The position numbers were made by a program, and so were the translations under genes. Positions 39,016 to 50,639 of a DNA stretch of 64,000 bases are shown here, one piece after another. The notes under the pieces are model-generated. The model was not told the DNA's origin and searched no databases. It saw nothing but the letters and a program-made list of their open reading frames with translations. The first letter of the stretch is position 1; every line of letters begins with the position of its first letter. This stretch comes from Trissonchulus latispiculum. Its lineage: Eukaryota; Nematoda; Enoplea; Enoplida; Ironidae. The stretch covers positions 1 to 64,000 of the forward strand of contig JASAND010013530.1 in assembly GCA_030248195.1 (NCBI GenBank), given 5' to 3'.

Positions 39016-40394
39016 CTAGAATGCGAAAAAGAATTGGGGAAAAATGAAATAGTAAAGTCGGTCTGAAATAAAAGTACTAAAAGTTAATGTAATGACATCA
39101 TGCATAGCAATGTTCACAAAAGAATCAAAAATCAAATTTTTGCTGGGAATTTAGTAAATGAAATCCGATCGAAAAACTGGTTTGTGTTAAGTATGGAACG
39201 GTAGTGACCCCCTCTGGTGCAAATCTCATGCCATTAGCTCTTGGGCAGCGTTAGCAATAAAAAATTTTACTGATTTTTTGTGAACGAATTCACAAAAAAT
39301 CACTTGTTCACAAAAAAATCACCCCCGGATCTGATCTCAGGATATAGCTAGGAAATTTTTCTTTTCATGCATAAATAGAGCACAGTCTATAGTGTTATTA
39401 CGTAAAAAATTTGGACCCGCAAGTTTCTTTGGCGCAGGCTGAATTTTGAATTTTGGTTCTCGGCCCCCGGGACCAAAGTGGGCACCCAGGCCAATATGCG
39501 TGACCTTGATTATTGATATATATCTAAGAAAGCTAGGAATCCACTTAGTTTGTGTTCTATTGGTCTAGTAAGCACAGAACAAACAATTTGGCGGAGTATA
39601 TAATTTCGCATCCGGAATGGTCACGTGACTTGGCCTAGGGTCACGTGACTGACCAAAAATTTTATTTCAAGGTCCCAGAAGCCTAAAAACTCGCCTATAT
39701 AGATTTTTCGGTGCGTAGAGCATTAGTGTTTAGGTAGCTTTTGCCCAGATAGGTGATCCTGACCACCCCCTGGGTACGGAAGGTCCGGGCCGGGTCCATC
39801 GGCCGGACTGTCTGGCAGAATGGGGTTGAGGTACCTAAAACATGGGCTATCTGGTTATTCGGGTCGCTGAGATCGAATTTGCCATTAGTTTTGCAATAGC
39901 GGTTGCCCCAGAGGCATTTTACAAAAAGTTGATAGTGATTTTTCTTTTGCGAATTTGTTCACAAAAAGATCACCCGCCGGTGGCGAAGCCAGAAGACATG
40001 GCAGGGAATCCAGTATATAGTTGGATAGCTTAGAGTTAGGACATGTCGCGTGGATAATATGGGGTAGCTGAGCATAGTCCATAGTGAGTACCAGCAAAAA
40101 TTTTAGTTTTGGTCCGGAGTTGTCCGAGGGTCGGATTTTGGGTGGGTCGACTATTTTGGGTACCCTTGTCGGAGGAGTTGAGTCTCGGCAGCCAAACTTA
40201 CATATGTTTAGGTTGGGTCTTGTGGCTATTACCACGAAAAAATTTTCCAGCTGCGGCTTGTTGTTAGCCGTCTAGGTGGGTGATTTTTTGTGAATTTTCG
40301 AGGTGAGTTTCTTGAGAACATTGCTATAGTAGGGCTGTATTGATTTCATCTTTTTCGGAATTTTGATTTTTGATTTTTAATCGTCTAAACATCC
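39016..40394. other. AT-rich region with a perfect palindrome
   Basis: No gene seen. At 39271-39302 there is a perfect 32-base palindrome centred on GAATTC. Its half-word GATTTTTTGTGAA or its complement recurs near 39309, 39955 and 40284. These copies bracket about 1 kb and may mark a decayed transposon. Confidence 0.45.
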
Positions 40395-40470
40395 CTATCA
40401 TGCAGTAGGATTTGAACCCACAACCTGCAGTGTGCGTTTGAGGACTCTACCAATTGCTTCAATCGCGCAA
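40395..40470 (-). repeat. tRNA-derived SINE-like sequence
   Basis: On the minus strand: A-box-like CAATTGGTAGAGTCC and B box GGGTTCAAATCC at tRNA-like spacing, with the sequence TGCAGGTTGTGGGTTCAAATCC. It is probably a SINE head or a tRNA pseudogene. Confidence 0.65.
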
Positions 40471-40619
40471 TCGCTTCAAATTTGTTGACAGATGACAGCA
40501 GGTGGGCAGGCTTTCTATTGTTCTCAGCACGGTGACATTCATGGAAGAGTGGTACCCAGTACGCAGTTTCCTAGGCTCACTCGTTGTATGTTTGCATTAG
40601 GTCCAACGCCTCTAGGTCT

Positions 40620-40924
40620 AGCCGTGGTTATAGGCTTGACAATCTTGTGACAACGGCAGTTGGCTCCCATAGTTGTCACTCGTGACAACTAGTGGTTACA
40701 TGTGACAACAGATCGTGACAACGCACATTTGCTGTTGCTCCAACGCTATGTTTTACTATTGCGTTGTCTCAACGAAATCGGACATAGTCCCAACGCGTTG
40801 CCACCAGTTGTCACAACGCTTTGTTACTTATTACAAGGACAAAGTCGTGACAATGCTGTAGCAACGGCAGTTGTGACAACGCAGCAACGCGTTGTCACAA
40901 GATTGTCAAGTGTAACCACGGCTT
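40620..40924. mobile_element. MITE with GTTGTCACAACG words, 305 bp
   Basis: Terminal inverted repeats AGCCGTGGTTATAGGCTTGAC and, on the complement of the right end, AGCCGTGGTTACACTTGAC, each continuing AATCTTGTGACAACG. The interior is dominated by GTTGTCAC/GTGACAAC and CAACGC/GCGTTG words in both orientations. Non-coding. Confidence 0.85.
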
Positions 40925-41692
40925 AAATTGTGTCTGCTTCCAGCTTAATGCAGAACGTTCAGCACCCAATGCAGCTCTCAACTCTGCCAGCTTACCATAG
41001 AAGCAGAACCTCCAGCCGAAGTGGTCAATTCCGTGCTGACTGAGATAAGCTTCAGCTTTCTGACTGGAATTTTCATGGAGGCTTTTCATCCGACAAAATA
41101 GGGAGAGAAATTGGGTGCAAGAATTCTTGAGTATCCAACAGAAGGCGGTCTTGGTGGATTCGTCCTTCAGAGGCGCCGCCCTGGCGTGACGAAATTGACC
41201 GTGCCTAAACGAAAAGTCAAATGACTGAAAAGGAGTCACTGCTACAGCACCTGCGACCCGAAAAAATTAAGGGTACCAATAAGCGACAGACGTAGGGAAT
41301 TTTGGGAGGGTCCGAAACCGTCCTTCACCAGATCTTTGAGTGAAGTGAACATTTTTGGGCATATCAGAATAGGGGCAAACCAGTGTATACGATACATACG
41401 ATTTATTGTTACGCAAACCATTCAAATACAGCAAGAAGGAACCATTCGGACTAAAATTTGTTGAGTTTCAGTATACGTTTTAAAACGATTGCTATATTTC
41501 CGGACATTTTTATACCTACTCTTTCTTTGGTGAACCCTCTCTTTCAAATCTACAGCTAATGTCAAATTTAAGCGGAAAGAAAGTTTCTTTCTTTCTTTTT
41601 CTGAATTCATCCGACTTTGAAAATGTCGTAGTTTCACGTGAACACGGAAAGGTTGAAATCAGTATCATAAAACCAGTCTCCTTGTTCGAGGA
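40925..41692. other. Intergenic, nothing recognised
   Basis: No domain in the open frames on the minus strand (40895-41239, 41422-41788). The word CTACAGCACCTGCGACCCGAAAAAATT near 41242 parallels CTACAGCACCTCC…CCGAAAAATTT near 43347, the flank of a SINE copy, so a SINE tail may be present. Confidence 0.4.
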
Positions 41693-41830
41693 GTTAATGT
41701 AGCTGAGTGAGTAGTAAGGTACCTCGACTGAAAAGCTGATACTCGGTGGTTCAATCCTCACCCTGGACACTTTTCTCCATTTTTTCAAACCTTATTTCAA
41801 TCAGACGCCGGACAGTACTGACAAATCGAA
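41693..41830 (+). repeat. tRNA-derived SINE-like sequence with shared tail
   Basis: A box TGTAGCTGAGTGAGTAG and B box GGTTCAATCCTCACC, followed by a tail CTGGACACTTTTCTCC…GACAGTACTGAC. A similar tail (CTGGACATTTTTCT…GTACTGACAC) occurs at 44050-44125, which identifies a SINE family. Confidence 0.7.
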
Positions 41831-41852
41831 ATTTCCTACCATGAAAACTTCA

Positions 41853-41965
41853 AAGGTGCATGGAGCCTTATAGAAAAGAGCAGAGACGGAGAACTCCTAT
41901 GTGCTCTCTAACCAAATCAGCGATTCTGAAGCCGGTGGTTCGAATCCCAGCAAAACTGCCAATTT
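41853..41965 (+). repeat. tRNA-derived SINE-like fragment
   Basis: B-box match GGTTCGAATCCCAGC preceded by GATTCTGAAGCCGGT; the A box is weak. Probably a second SINE copy next to the previous one. Confidence 0.5.
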
Positions 41966-42254
41966 TTTTATTATTTTCTATTTTTTACTTTTCGCCACTT
42001 ACCAAACCGGAAACGATATGGCATGTTCCAATAATTTCTGAAGTAGTGCTACGTTTGGCGAAACTGAGTTGTTGTTCGGTGCTGCGTTGGTGCTGGATTT
42101 CCTTCGTGCTGCCATTTCGGAGCAGTCGTAGATTCTAAATTTCAAAACGTATCTAAATATGTAGTGTAATTGAACTCTAAAATTAACAGTGAGTTATGTA
42201 GTATATTATCACATTATTATACGGTATATATTAGTTTTTGTTGCAGATATAGCC

Positions 42255-42330
42255 GTGTACGTATTAGCAATTAGCATCCGCCGGGTTTTGAACCACTGAC
42301 CTTCCAATTGAAGAACAAATTCGGTGACAT
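42255..42330 (-). repeat. tRNA-derived SINE-like fragment
   Basis: On the minus strand CAATTGGAAGGTCAGTGGTTCAAAACCC gives a B-box-like GGTTCAAAACC; the A box is degenerate. Low-grade match. Confidence 0.4.
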
Positions 42331-43020
42331 AAAGCTTCTATGTAAATTTTATTATTTATACATTATTCGTGCTCTTTTTCTTAGAAGTTACACACCTTAA
42401 TGGAAATTTATCTCTGAAATATATGAAAGAAAGTCTACCAAGTACCAGTACTGTTCAATTTTGAAAAATTATTTAAAAAAATTAAATTTAATTAAAAATA
42501 GTACTTTGGTATTCTCGGCTGCATCAGACCCACCATAGCCAGTACAAAAAATGGTACCATAAGTCCAATCAGTAGAAGTGTAGTGAAACGTCGAATAGGC
42601 TGGCTGCATATCATTACTCATTTATCACTAATGATAATTATAATCAATATATAATCAAATTATCAACATTAATACATACCAATTAATGGATGTATGTATA
42701 TTCATTAATTTAAAAAATTATGACAATATCATAAAATATCATGGTGTCAAGGAATATTAAGAACATACTACAACTTTGAGTGACAATTTTTTAAATTTCC
42801 TTTTCATAATTGATTCATTTTGAAGTGACCTTGACTGAAAGTAACTTTCTCATATTAATTCTACCTGAGATATCAAGTTAGAAAACATGGACTCAAATGC
42901 AGTCCAAGAATTAATAAGTGAGTCCGGTAATATATATATATATACATACATATATTATATAATATTATATACATTATATATAATATATAAAATATATATA
43001 TTCCGGTTTTGAGCTCATTT
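42331..43020. other. AT-rich spacer with TA-rich simple repeat
   Basis: No gene. A TA-rich simple-sequence stretch occupies about 42930-43002. Confidence 0.5.
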
Positions 43021-43027
43021 CACCGAA

Positions 43028-43245
43028 GCACCTGTGGCTCAGTTGGTAGAGCATCTGCGCGTTTAGCAGGAGACCGGGAGTTTGAGTTCCACTAGGTGCC
43101 AGGTTTTTTGGGTGTCTGGTAGTGTGCAGACATGTGCAGGAGGGAAATTGGGGGGCGGACTGAGGGAATCCTTTGGGAGGATGAGGTCTGAGGGATGAAA
43201 CCCTCCCCATCCTAGCATATGCATGGTGGTGTGCAGCTTTCTTTC
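43028..43245 (+). repeat. tRNA-derived SINE
   Basis: The head resembles a tRNA: GCACCTGTGGCTCAGTTGGTAGAGCA with a good A box, a paired anticodon-like arm, and an end AGGTGCCA complementary to the start. The anticodon loop lacks the usual T before the anticodon and the T arm is imperfect, so this is a pseudo-tRNA head. The body starts CAGACATGTGCAGGAGGG, shared with the repeat at 3.47 kb. Confidence 0.7.
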
Positions 43246-43339
43246 ATTCTTTAATTAAGAATTAATAAATGAGACCAAGATTCTGGTTGCAATAACTGAT
43301 TAAATCCTGTTTGCACAAATGAAAGAACAAACGAAACTA

Positions 43340-43445
43340 AGACTGTCACTACAGCACCTCCTATCCGAAAAATTTGGGCCTGAGGTGGGGATCGAACCCA
43401 CAACCTTTGGCGATCTAGGCAGCAAAATGCCAAAATTAAAAACCT
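43340..43445 (-). repeat. tRNA-derived SINE-like sequence
   Basis: On the minus strand B box GGGTTCGATCCCC and the following CACCTCAGGCCCAAATTTTTCGG resemble the copy at 19.92 kb (CACCTGGGGCCCAATTTT). The flank CTACAGCACCTCC is also found near 41.24 kb. Confidence 0.6.
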
Positions 43446-44339
43446 GCCTCCCAAATTAAGGGAGGGATCTGAAAGATATGTTGTTTCCAGGGACTTTTAT
43501 GGCTGAGGCTACCTTGAGCTAAGATCATTATCAGCTTTGGATAAGAAAGCAATCTCCCCAAAAATGGTCACTTTCAGTCGACGGAACATTATAAATCTTT
43601 CTGGCAAATTATTTCAGGATCAAGTTCACCCAAAGCAGATCTTATTGGGATTAAAAACTTTCAGAATTTTCAATTCATAATTGTGGTTTGGCTGCAGCTG
43701 CCAATGCAAGAAAGATAGACTGCTCTTAATCGCACCAAAAACGGCAAAAATGGGTTGGGAAGTGCTGTGATTAATGATTTAAGCACAGAATTTTTGTTTA
43801 GATTAAAGGTTTCTAATGTGTGGCAGAATGTAAGCAAAGCAGGAGCACAAATGACAGCCTCTATCTGTATTTTGTCTGTGCTCCAGTTGCGAAAATTTAA
43901 TCTAACTATTTCCTAACCTCACGCAGAATAGAATATTTTTGAGTTTTCTAATAGAAATCTACTAAACATCAGCTACTTCGAACGCTGCCCGCAGGTGCCC
44001 GATGGGAAGGAATTCAATATAAATCCAAAGCTCTGCGGACTAATTCCCGATCTGGACATTTTTCTTTGAATCATTCAATCCTGATTTCAGCCTTTCAAAA
44101 ACCGCTCATGTACTGACACGCTGCCTATTCCAAACTTATAAGTGTACAAAGTTATTCATATTTCGAGGCTTAGTGGGTCAATTTTGCACCAAAGGCACTT
44201 GTCTTGTTTCGCGGACCCATGAGGCCTACAAAATCACATGTTAGAACGAGAAAAATCGGAAAATCGGGCCATCTTGGTCCTCATCCCGTGAGTCGAGGTT
44301 GAATACACGTCTTACAAACCCTTATGAAACAGCTGTGTG
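43446..44339. other. Intergenic with a SINE tail
   Basis: No gene. The segment 44030-44125 repeats the SINE tail seen at 41.76-41.83 kb (CTGGACA…ATTTCAG…GTACTGACA) but lacks a recognisable B box. Confidence 0.4.
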
Positions 44340-44745
44340 ATCAATCAAGACGTCAATCTCCAAACTAAGTTCAGTTCCAGGAATTGCTCAGGCAATTCCT
44401 TACCTTCAGGCAAGGCTTCGCCTTAACATTAACGAAAGAAGTAAACGCAACGCACTGGAAACTCGGCAAGACATTACAGCTAACTCAGCGAATTATTTAA
44501 GACCGGCAAGTGAAGTCAACGAAGCCAGCAAGGATAGTCAATAACACAACAAAAACTATAACTACATAGTGAAAACTTAGAAAACAGAAGAAGACTAACA
44601 GAGGGCATTACAGCTGAAAAAATTTTAATTCGGGGCTTTCAAACAATTTCAGTTTATCGCGTGACTTTCAGACCAGATAAATCTATTGTCACTTGCTTGT
44701 ATTTTGCTGAAGGATTTCGCCCAAATTTACAGCTGTCTATGTAGT
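44340..44745 (-). repeat. LTR fragment related to the upstream LTR of the retroelement
   Basis: Shares scattered words with 34830-35245 in the same order: CCAGGAATTGCTCA followed by an AATTC word, a TTCCGC/TTCGCC word, an AACAAAAACTAT word, then a GCGT(C/G)A…GTGA word. No coding sequence adjoins it, so it is probably a decayed solo LTR. Confidence 0.5.
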
Positions 44746-46040
44746 CAATTAGGTTTTTATCTAGATCATCTTATTTGAAATCTGTCTGTGCTCTAATTGA
44801 GCTGTACGTTTTCTGTTCTCACGGAGTAGACTGAGTAGACCAGTAAAAACTTAGGCTGAACAGGACGGCTGAATGGGTAATTGAAATTTTTCGAGTATTT
44901 TACCGAGCTGCATTGCAAAACTTTAGACAGACAAAAATACAACTGGAAAAAATTCCAGTAAAAATGGTATTTACGTGTAATTATGGGAAGTTTAAAGAAA
45001 ATACCATGTCACTATGACATTACTGCGACACAAACCGTTGAAATGAAGGAAGCTAAAGCCCGGTTCACACTGCAATATGTTTAAGGTTTAAGGTTTTGGG
45101 TTTAAGGTTTATAGTTTAAGGTTTAAAGTTTAAAGTTTAAGCAAGGTTTAAGGAATGTCTGAATGTCACGTGGTTTCTTATATTAAAAAGTGTTTGATTA
45201 AAGTTTAAACAAAACATTGAAGATTATCGAAATTAAGGTGACAATTATTTTCCCAGCTGAATAAAATACAGTAAGCCTAAAGTTATCACTGAAAGTTTGA
45301 TATAATCTTGTAGTACAAATTCTCAGTACGGTACTTTGAGACTAATACGTCAACTAGTTAGTCAGTTTAATTAAAATTTTAATTTAAAAATAACAAAAAT
45401 GGTGTATGAGTATAAGTGTTAAATCTAAAATAGAAAGTTACATGTGTATAAAAAGACGCTGACAATGCTTGCAAATTGAAAAATGACATGGGGAAAACGA
45501 CAGATGGTAATGATGCGTGGTTGAAAAATGAAGATACGAAATAGAAATTGACTTGAAAACGAGATGAGCAGATGTTATGACGGAATGATGAACTAGACAT
45601 TACGACTTTGAAGAAATGTAAAGATTTGAGAACAAGAATAAATCAGGGAAAACATCATAGAGATTACTACAAGTGCAATATGGCTAGAGTTAATTGAAAG
45701 CTCATAATAATACACAAATACAAGTAGTTTAGAAAACCTAACACAAGAATGTAGTAAAATTAATGTATAATAAATCTAGTTAGCTTATTTCCTCATCTAT
45801 TTATCTCATTTAATTAGTTAGCTCACTGAATTTCGTTCAACCATGTCAATCCTGAATCTTAAGACTTAGATGATTGCATCTGATGGTAGGTACAATAGTG
45901 TAATTTAATGTTTAATAACTTTAGGTGCTGTCTCTTCAAGTATTGTTATTATCATCATAACATATTAACCATTATTTCAATATAGCCTGTATTTTCGGTC
46001 ATTGCTTTTATTGCTTGTTATTCTAGACACCCGATTGAGA
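44746..46040. other. Intergenic with GTTTAAG tandem words
   Basis: No gene. GTTTAAG/GTTTAAAG is repeated about nine times at 45080-45155, preceded by GCCCGGTTCACACTGCAATATG, which looks like the end of a MITE. A strong acceptor-like TTATTGCTTGTTATTCTAG precedes 46026. Confidence 0.4.
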
Positions 46041-46333
46041 AAATGATTACGAATTATTTGGTCTTGTCATGCAAATAGATGGAGCCAGGTCCAGTTCCCG
46101 ACTACATGGTGGAACACGAGCCCAAGACGAATCATTTCCGCGACACAGTCAAGGCCGAATCTCGATGGTGCCTTCAGCCTGCTATCAAAGATTCAACAAC
46201 AGCATGACGTTAGACCCTTACTTTACGATGCATTGGCCAAATCTGGACAGTACAATCTGGAGAAGTTATTTGCGAGTGAACAGGAGGAGTCGGATGTTAC
46301 ACGGAAGATTTTCAGCAAGAGTGAATGATTGTC
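46041..46333 (+). CDS. Possible exon(s), unknown protein
   Basis: Two adjoining coding-like readings: from 46080 a frame beginning MEPGPVPDYMVEHEPKT and, in another frame ending at 46330, LLYDALAKSGQYNLEKLFAS followed by acidic/basic residues and a stop. Together they could be one decayed gene with a frame change near 46165, or an internal and a terminal exon. No family is recognised. It lies directly against a minisatellite that may have destroyed the 3' part. Confidence 0.25.
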
Positions 46334-46334
46334 G

Positions 46335-47615
46335 ATAATAGATAATTGGCTTAATAGTAATTAGCTGCATTCTCCCATAATTAACATCATGATAATTAGC
46401 TTCCACTATGATAATTAGCACCAGTAATTGACAATTGGCCTAATTAGCTTTGGATTTTAATAATTAGCTTAAATTTATGATAATTAGCCTGATGATAATT
46501 AGTTTCAATTTGTGATCATTAATTTCAATTTCTGATAATTAGTTTCAATTTCGGATAAATAGCAAATGCTAATTAGCTTCCCTTTTCTGATAATTGGCTT
46601 CAACTTCAGATAACTAGCTTTAGTACGATTGGCTTCTGTTTCTGATAACTATCCTACTGATAATTAGCCTTAATTCCTGATAATTAGCCTCATGATAATT
46701 CGAGTCAATTTCTGATGACTAGCCAACTGATAACCAGCCAACTAACCACTTCCACTTTCATAATCATTGTTTTATAATTAGCCTAATTAGCATTGGATTT
46801 TGATAGTTAGCTTCAATTTTTGATAAATTAGCCTCATGTTAGTTGGTTTAAATTTCTGATAATTAGTTTAATTTCTGGTAAATAGCCAAGTGCTAGTTAG
46901 CTTTCCTATTTTGATAATTAGCTTCTATTTGTAGAGAACTAGCTTAAATTTTTGGTAATTAACCCAATTAATCCGATGGTAATTGGCTTCAATCTGATAT
47001 TTAGCCTCATGACAATTCGTTTAATTTTCTAATAATTAGATTAATGGTAATTAGCTTCAATCTATGATATTTAGCATCATGATACTTAGCTTCCAATTTG
47101 ATAATTGGCATGAATTTTTATAATTAGCCTAATCAGCTTTGGATGTTGATAATTAGCTTCAATTTCTGATAATTAGCCTCATGATAATATGTTTCAATTT
47201 CTGCTAATTAGCCTCCTAATAATTAGCTTCAACTTCTGATAATAAGCCTGATGATAATTAGCTTCCATTTCCGATAATTGGCGTCAAATTAGCTTCAATT
47301 TCTGATAATTAGCCTCATGATAATAAGTTTCAATTTCTGATAATTAGCCTCATGATAATTAGCTTCCATGTCTGATAATTAGCTTCAATTTCTGATAATT
47401 GTTCTAATGTTAATGATCTTCAATTTCTGATAATTAGCTTCGATTTCTAATAATTAATTTCAATTTCTGATAAATAGCCAAGTGCTAATTAGCTCCCATT
47501 TATGATAATTAGCTTCAATGTCTGTTAATTAGATTATTAATAGTTTATTGTTTGCTTCAATTAGCCTAATTAGCTTTTTATTTTCATAATTAGCTTTAAT
47601 TTCTGATAATTAGCC
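46335..47615. repeat. Degenerate GATAATTAGC minisatellite
   Basis: About 1.3 kb built from units of roughly 17-22 bases of the type TGATAATTAGCTTCAATTTC and TGATAATTAGCCTCA, with many point changes. AATTAG occurs dozens of times. The same array with the same orientation reappears at 63.49 kb to the window end. Confidence 0.92.
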
Positions 47616-48029
47616 TCCTCCTCCATGTGCAAAACACGACAAAATACGCAGGGACCCTTTTTAATTGCCGCGATAGCTGTTTTATAGCTAAAGTAGTCGC
47701 TTGCCAAATGTGTGGAAAGTAGCCAAAATCCAGGTTGCGCACACATTTTAATTAATTTCTTTATAACGCAGAGCGGTTTAATAATATCGAAAACGGTCCA
47801 CAGCTATTGGATAGTGAAATTGAATGATGTGACAGATGCGAAATTTAATTTAGTCTGCAAAAAATTTGAAAAATTAAATTACTTCGAAAATCCACTGAAA
47901 TAATTTTCGAGAACTAAAGTCAGGTTCACTGTATTTTGTAGGAAAAGAAAATGTTGACCTCCATTTCGATCTAAAGAAGGCTACTTAACTCCAACGGATG
48001 AATGAGTAATAAGAGTCAAAGTTGATTTC
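47616..48029. other. Intergenic, nothing recognised
   Basis: A 63-residue open frame at 47712-47903 has no domain. AT-rich spacer. Confidence 0.35.
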
Positions 48030-48245
48030 TCTAAAAGGAATCATAACTTTAAGATTGGTTTAATTTTCGCCAATTTTTTGCCATCTTCGATCTTGCCGAT
48101 TTTCACTTATTTTCTAGTCTAAATGATATGATTTAACGAGTTTCTAAAATTTAAATGATCTTTTATGGGTTTTCAGCTCAAAGTCGAGGTCATCAAGTGT
48201 TAAAAATAGGAAACAGAAAAAGAGGTAATTTGATTTTAAATAAAT
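48030..48245 (+). repeat. Single arm of the 8.6-kb foldback family
   Basis: Resembles the left arm at 8620-8790: a GATTTTCAC word, then TTTAACGAGTTT, TCAAAGT, AAGTGTTAAAAATAGGAAA in the same order. It is diverged and lacks the opposite arm. Confidence 0.6.
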
Positions 48246-48249
48246 AAAT

Positions 48250-48770
48250 CAGACCTTGATTTGTTTATTTTCTGTTTACGACCAATCCTAATGGCCATAC
48301 TAATGTTGGAACAATAGCGCTAAAACGAGCACGCTGCTATCCTTGATGAATGTTTGTTGTTAGCATAAGTGCTGTTTACCACGGACAAGCTCACAGTCCT
48401 ATCCTTTAGGGCTTAGTAATAGATATTGGTTACATTATTGGATTAATGTAGGTAGCAGACTCAATAGCTATTGTTAAAGTAGGTCTGTTGATTTGAGTAT
48501 ACCTGATGAAACCAAGAATCGCTGAAAGGGCCAAAGGCAAAGCTGGGATTAAACCAGTCTGTGCTGGAATTATTGAAAGCGATACATACACTCGGAAAAC
48601 AGGCAAATAAAAGCTTTTGGCTAACGTAATTTGTCTTGCTTATGAATGAGTCCCAATATAACCGGTTGAAAAGGGACATTACCTGATTATTACAAATAGC
48701 GGTTGAGTGCACTTAGTCTGCGTGATTTGTCAATTCGAAGAATTTACCCAGTTAAGACCTGTTGCTTGTC
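48250..48770. repeat. Duplicated sequence, copy 1
   Basis: Aligns along its length with 50640-51115, including AACAATAGCGCTAAAAC, GCTATCCTTGATGAATGTTTG, AACCAAGAATCGCTGAAAGG and GTGATTTGTCAATTCGAAGA. An extra roughly 60 bases occur near 48365-48420. It has no convincing reading frame on either strand; function unknown. Confidence 0.85.
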
Positions 48771-48809
48771 CAGGGTCTTCCAGTTACTACCGAGCACTAC
48801 CTATTAAAT

Positions 48810-48895
48810 CCGACCTTACTTTGTTTACCTTCTGTTAGCTACCAATCCTAATGACCAATGTTGGTACTAGAATTATAGCGCTAAATGAAAGTTAG
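48810..48895. repeat. Duplicated sequence, partial third copy
   Basis: A short piece repeats the start of the same unit (TTTGTTTACCTTCTGTTAGC, ACCAATCCTAATG, ATAGCGCTAAA). Confidence 0.6.
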
Positions 48896-49841
48896 CAAAA
48901 CTGCTATTTATCTCGAACAATTTCATAGTCATATCATTTAGTCACAACATTTTGCTCTCTTTAAGCAGTGTTAGTCAGAGTATTCTACTGTTGTCTGGAC
49001 TGCAATGGGTCTTCAGTTTTTACTGACGCACGCATTCATTGGATGCGCTCTGCTGGTAAGCATGAAACGGCTGCGGAGAAGGGCTGGCTCCACCTTCCTC
49101 TAAAATGCGACTTTTTTCGCTTTGGGGGAATACTGCACTGATAATTGGAAATATCTCAGTTTTGCAAGTTCATCATCAGCTTCCAGAAATGTAATAAATT
49201 TTAAAACATCGGTGGTTTTCAAAGACGTCACTGATACTTGATTTGCTTCCGATGATGGCAGATTGTCAAATTGGAAGAATAACAAATCAGTAAAATGTCA
49301 ATTTCAAAAACTATGCAACATAGACAGGGAATATATAATGTTGTGCTTTTGAACATATATGGAACATTCGCTAATATTTACTGTTGTACGCTGGACACAG
49401 CTCATTTCTCGGTCTGCTGGTCTTTCTAAATATCCAGCATTAGTTCTTGTAATTCTGAAATAAACTTGCATAGATGCTCCTCGGGACGTCGGAAACAGTA
49501 CTCAAAATTTGTACTGCTGATACCAAGGTTGGGGATTTGGAAACTGCGTCTTCTGCAATTTTAACGTATTTTGGCAGGAATCAGTCATTGAAAGCCGGGC
49601 CCCAAGAGCAAAACTTTTGCAGCAGCTAGCCCTCTACTTGGTGAATATCCCCTTCTCACTCGCTGAGAAACAGAAAACCCGGAAGGAGCCTGGAGGCTTC
49701 GCTGAATTTGGGGGTCAGAAGCAGTCTGTAAGGTGCCCTACACAAAAACTGAAATATTTCCTCCACCGGGGATAGCCACCACCTGCTGACCTTAAATGTT
49801 TCCATAGAATCCTTTGCGGATATACTAAAACTATGTACTAC
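48896..49841. other. Intergenic, nothing recognised
   Basis: About 950 bases between the duplicated units and the foldback element; no protein-like frame or RNA seen. Confidence 0.35.
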
Positions 49842-50600
49842 CAAGAGTGCATAATTGCACTATATATTAGAAGAAGAGTAAGCCACTAGAGGGCTTCTCT
49901 TCTTGGCATTGCGTAACGGTGCTCCGACCACAATACGCGAATGTTCCCCCGTTTGGTGGGGGGGTCGACAAGCATACCCCCTCCCCGTTTGGTGGGGGGG
50001 TAGCAAAAACAGGTCCCCGTTTGGTGGGGGGGTATGCAGAAAGGGTCCCCGTTTGGTGGGGGGGTATGAAAAAGGGGTCCCCGTTTGGTGGGGGGGGGTA
50101 GGCAGAAGGGGATCCCCGCTTGGGGGGGGGGTCGGCAAGTCAGGCTGAAATTGGCTGAATCTGATTGGCTGATAGCGACCCCCCCCCCAAACGGGGCCCT
50201 CGTTTGCCTAGTCCCCCACGAAACGGGGACCCCTTTCGCATACCCCCCCACCAAACGGGGACCCCTTTTGCATACCCCCCCACCAAACGGGGACCCTTTT
50301 TCAAATAGAACAAAAACTACCGTAATCCTCTGCTATACCCCCCCACCAAACGGGGAGGGGGTCTCTGCAATCTGATTGGCTGTTGGCTACCCCCCCACCA
50401 AACGGGGACCTCTTTTCTGCTACCCCCCCCCCCCCCCCCCAAACGGAGGGGGGGTATGCTTTGTCGAAGAGAGCTACCCCCCCCACCAAACGGGGGAACA
50501 TTCGCGTATTGTGGTCGGAGCACCGTTACGCAATGCCAAGAAGAGGAGCCCTCTAGTGGCTTACTCTTCTTCTTATATATAGTGCAATTATGCACTCTTG
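49842..50600. mobile_element. Foldback element with G-run repeats, about 759 bp
   Basis: Long, nearly perfect terminal inverted repeats of about 120 bases (49842-49965 and 50478-50600) begin CAAGAGTGCATAATTGCAC and include GCATTGCGTAACGGTGCTCC. The interior has tandem units of about 30 bases containing CCCCGTTTGGTGGGGGGGT on the left and the reverse complement on the right. TACTAC lies beside both ends (49836-49841 and 50602-50607), a candidate target duplication. Non-coding. Exact G/C-run lengths may be unreliable. Confidence 0.9.
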
Positions 50601-50639
50601 CTACTACCGTATCCAAAGTGTTCCAGTTAGTTAGTACCT

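Noticed and set aside
43028..43102. A functional tRNA gene
   Set aside because: The head has an acceptor-like stem and good A box, but the anticodon loop lacks T at position 33, the T arm is imperfect, and a SINE body follows. A SINE is the better reading.
49900..50500. CRISPR-like array
   Set aside because: The regular repeats are mirrored in inverted orientation inside a transposon-like hairpin in animal DNA, with no spacer structure or Cas genes.
49860..50616. Gly/Pro-rich open frames on both strands (PPHQTG and VWWGG repeats)
   Set aside because: They follow from the mirrored G-run repeats of the foldback element and occur in several frames at once.
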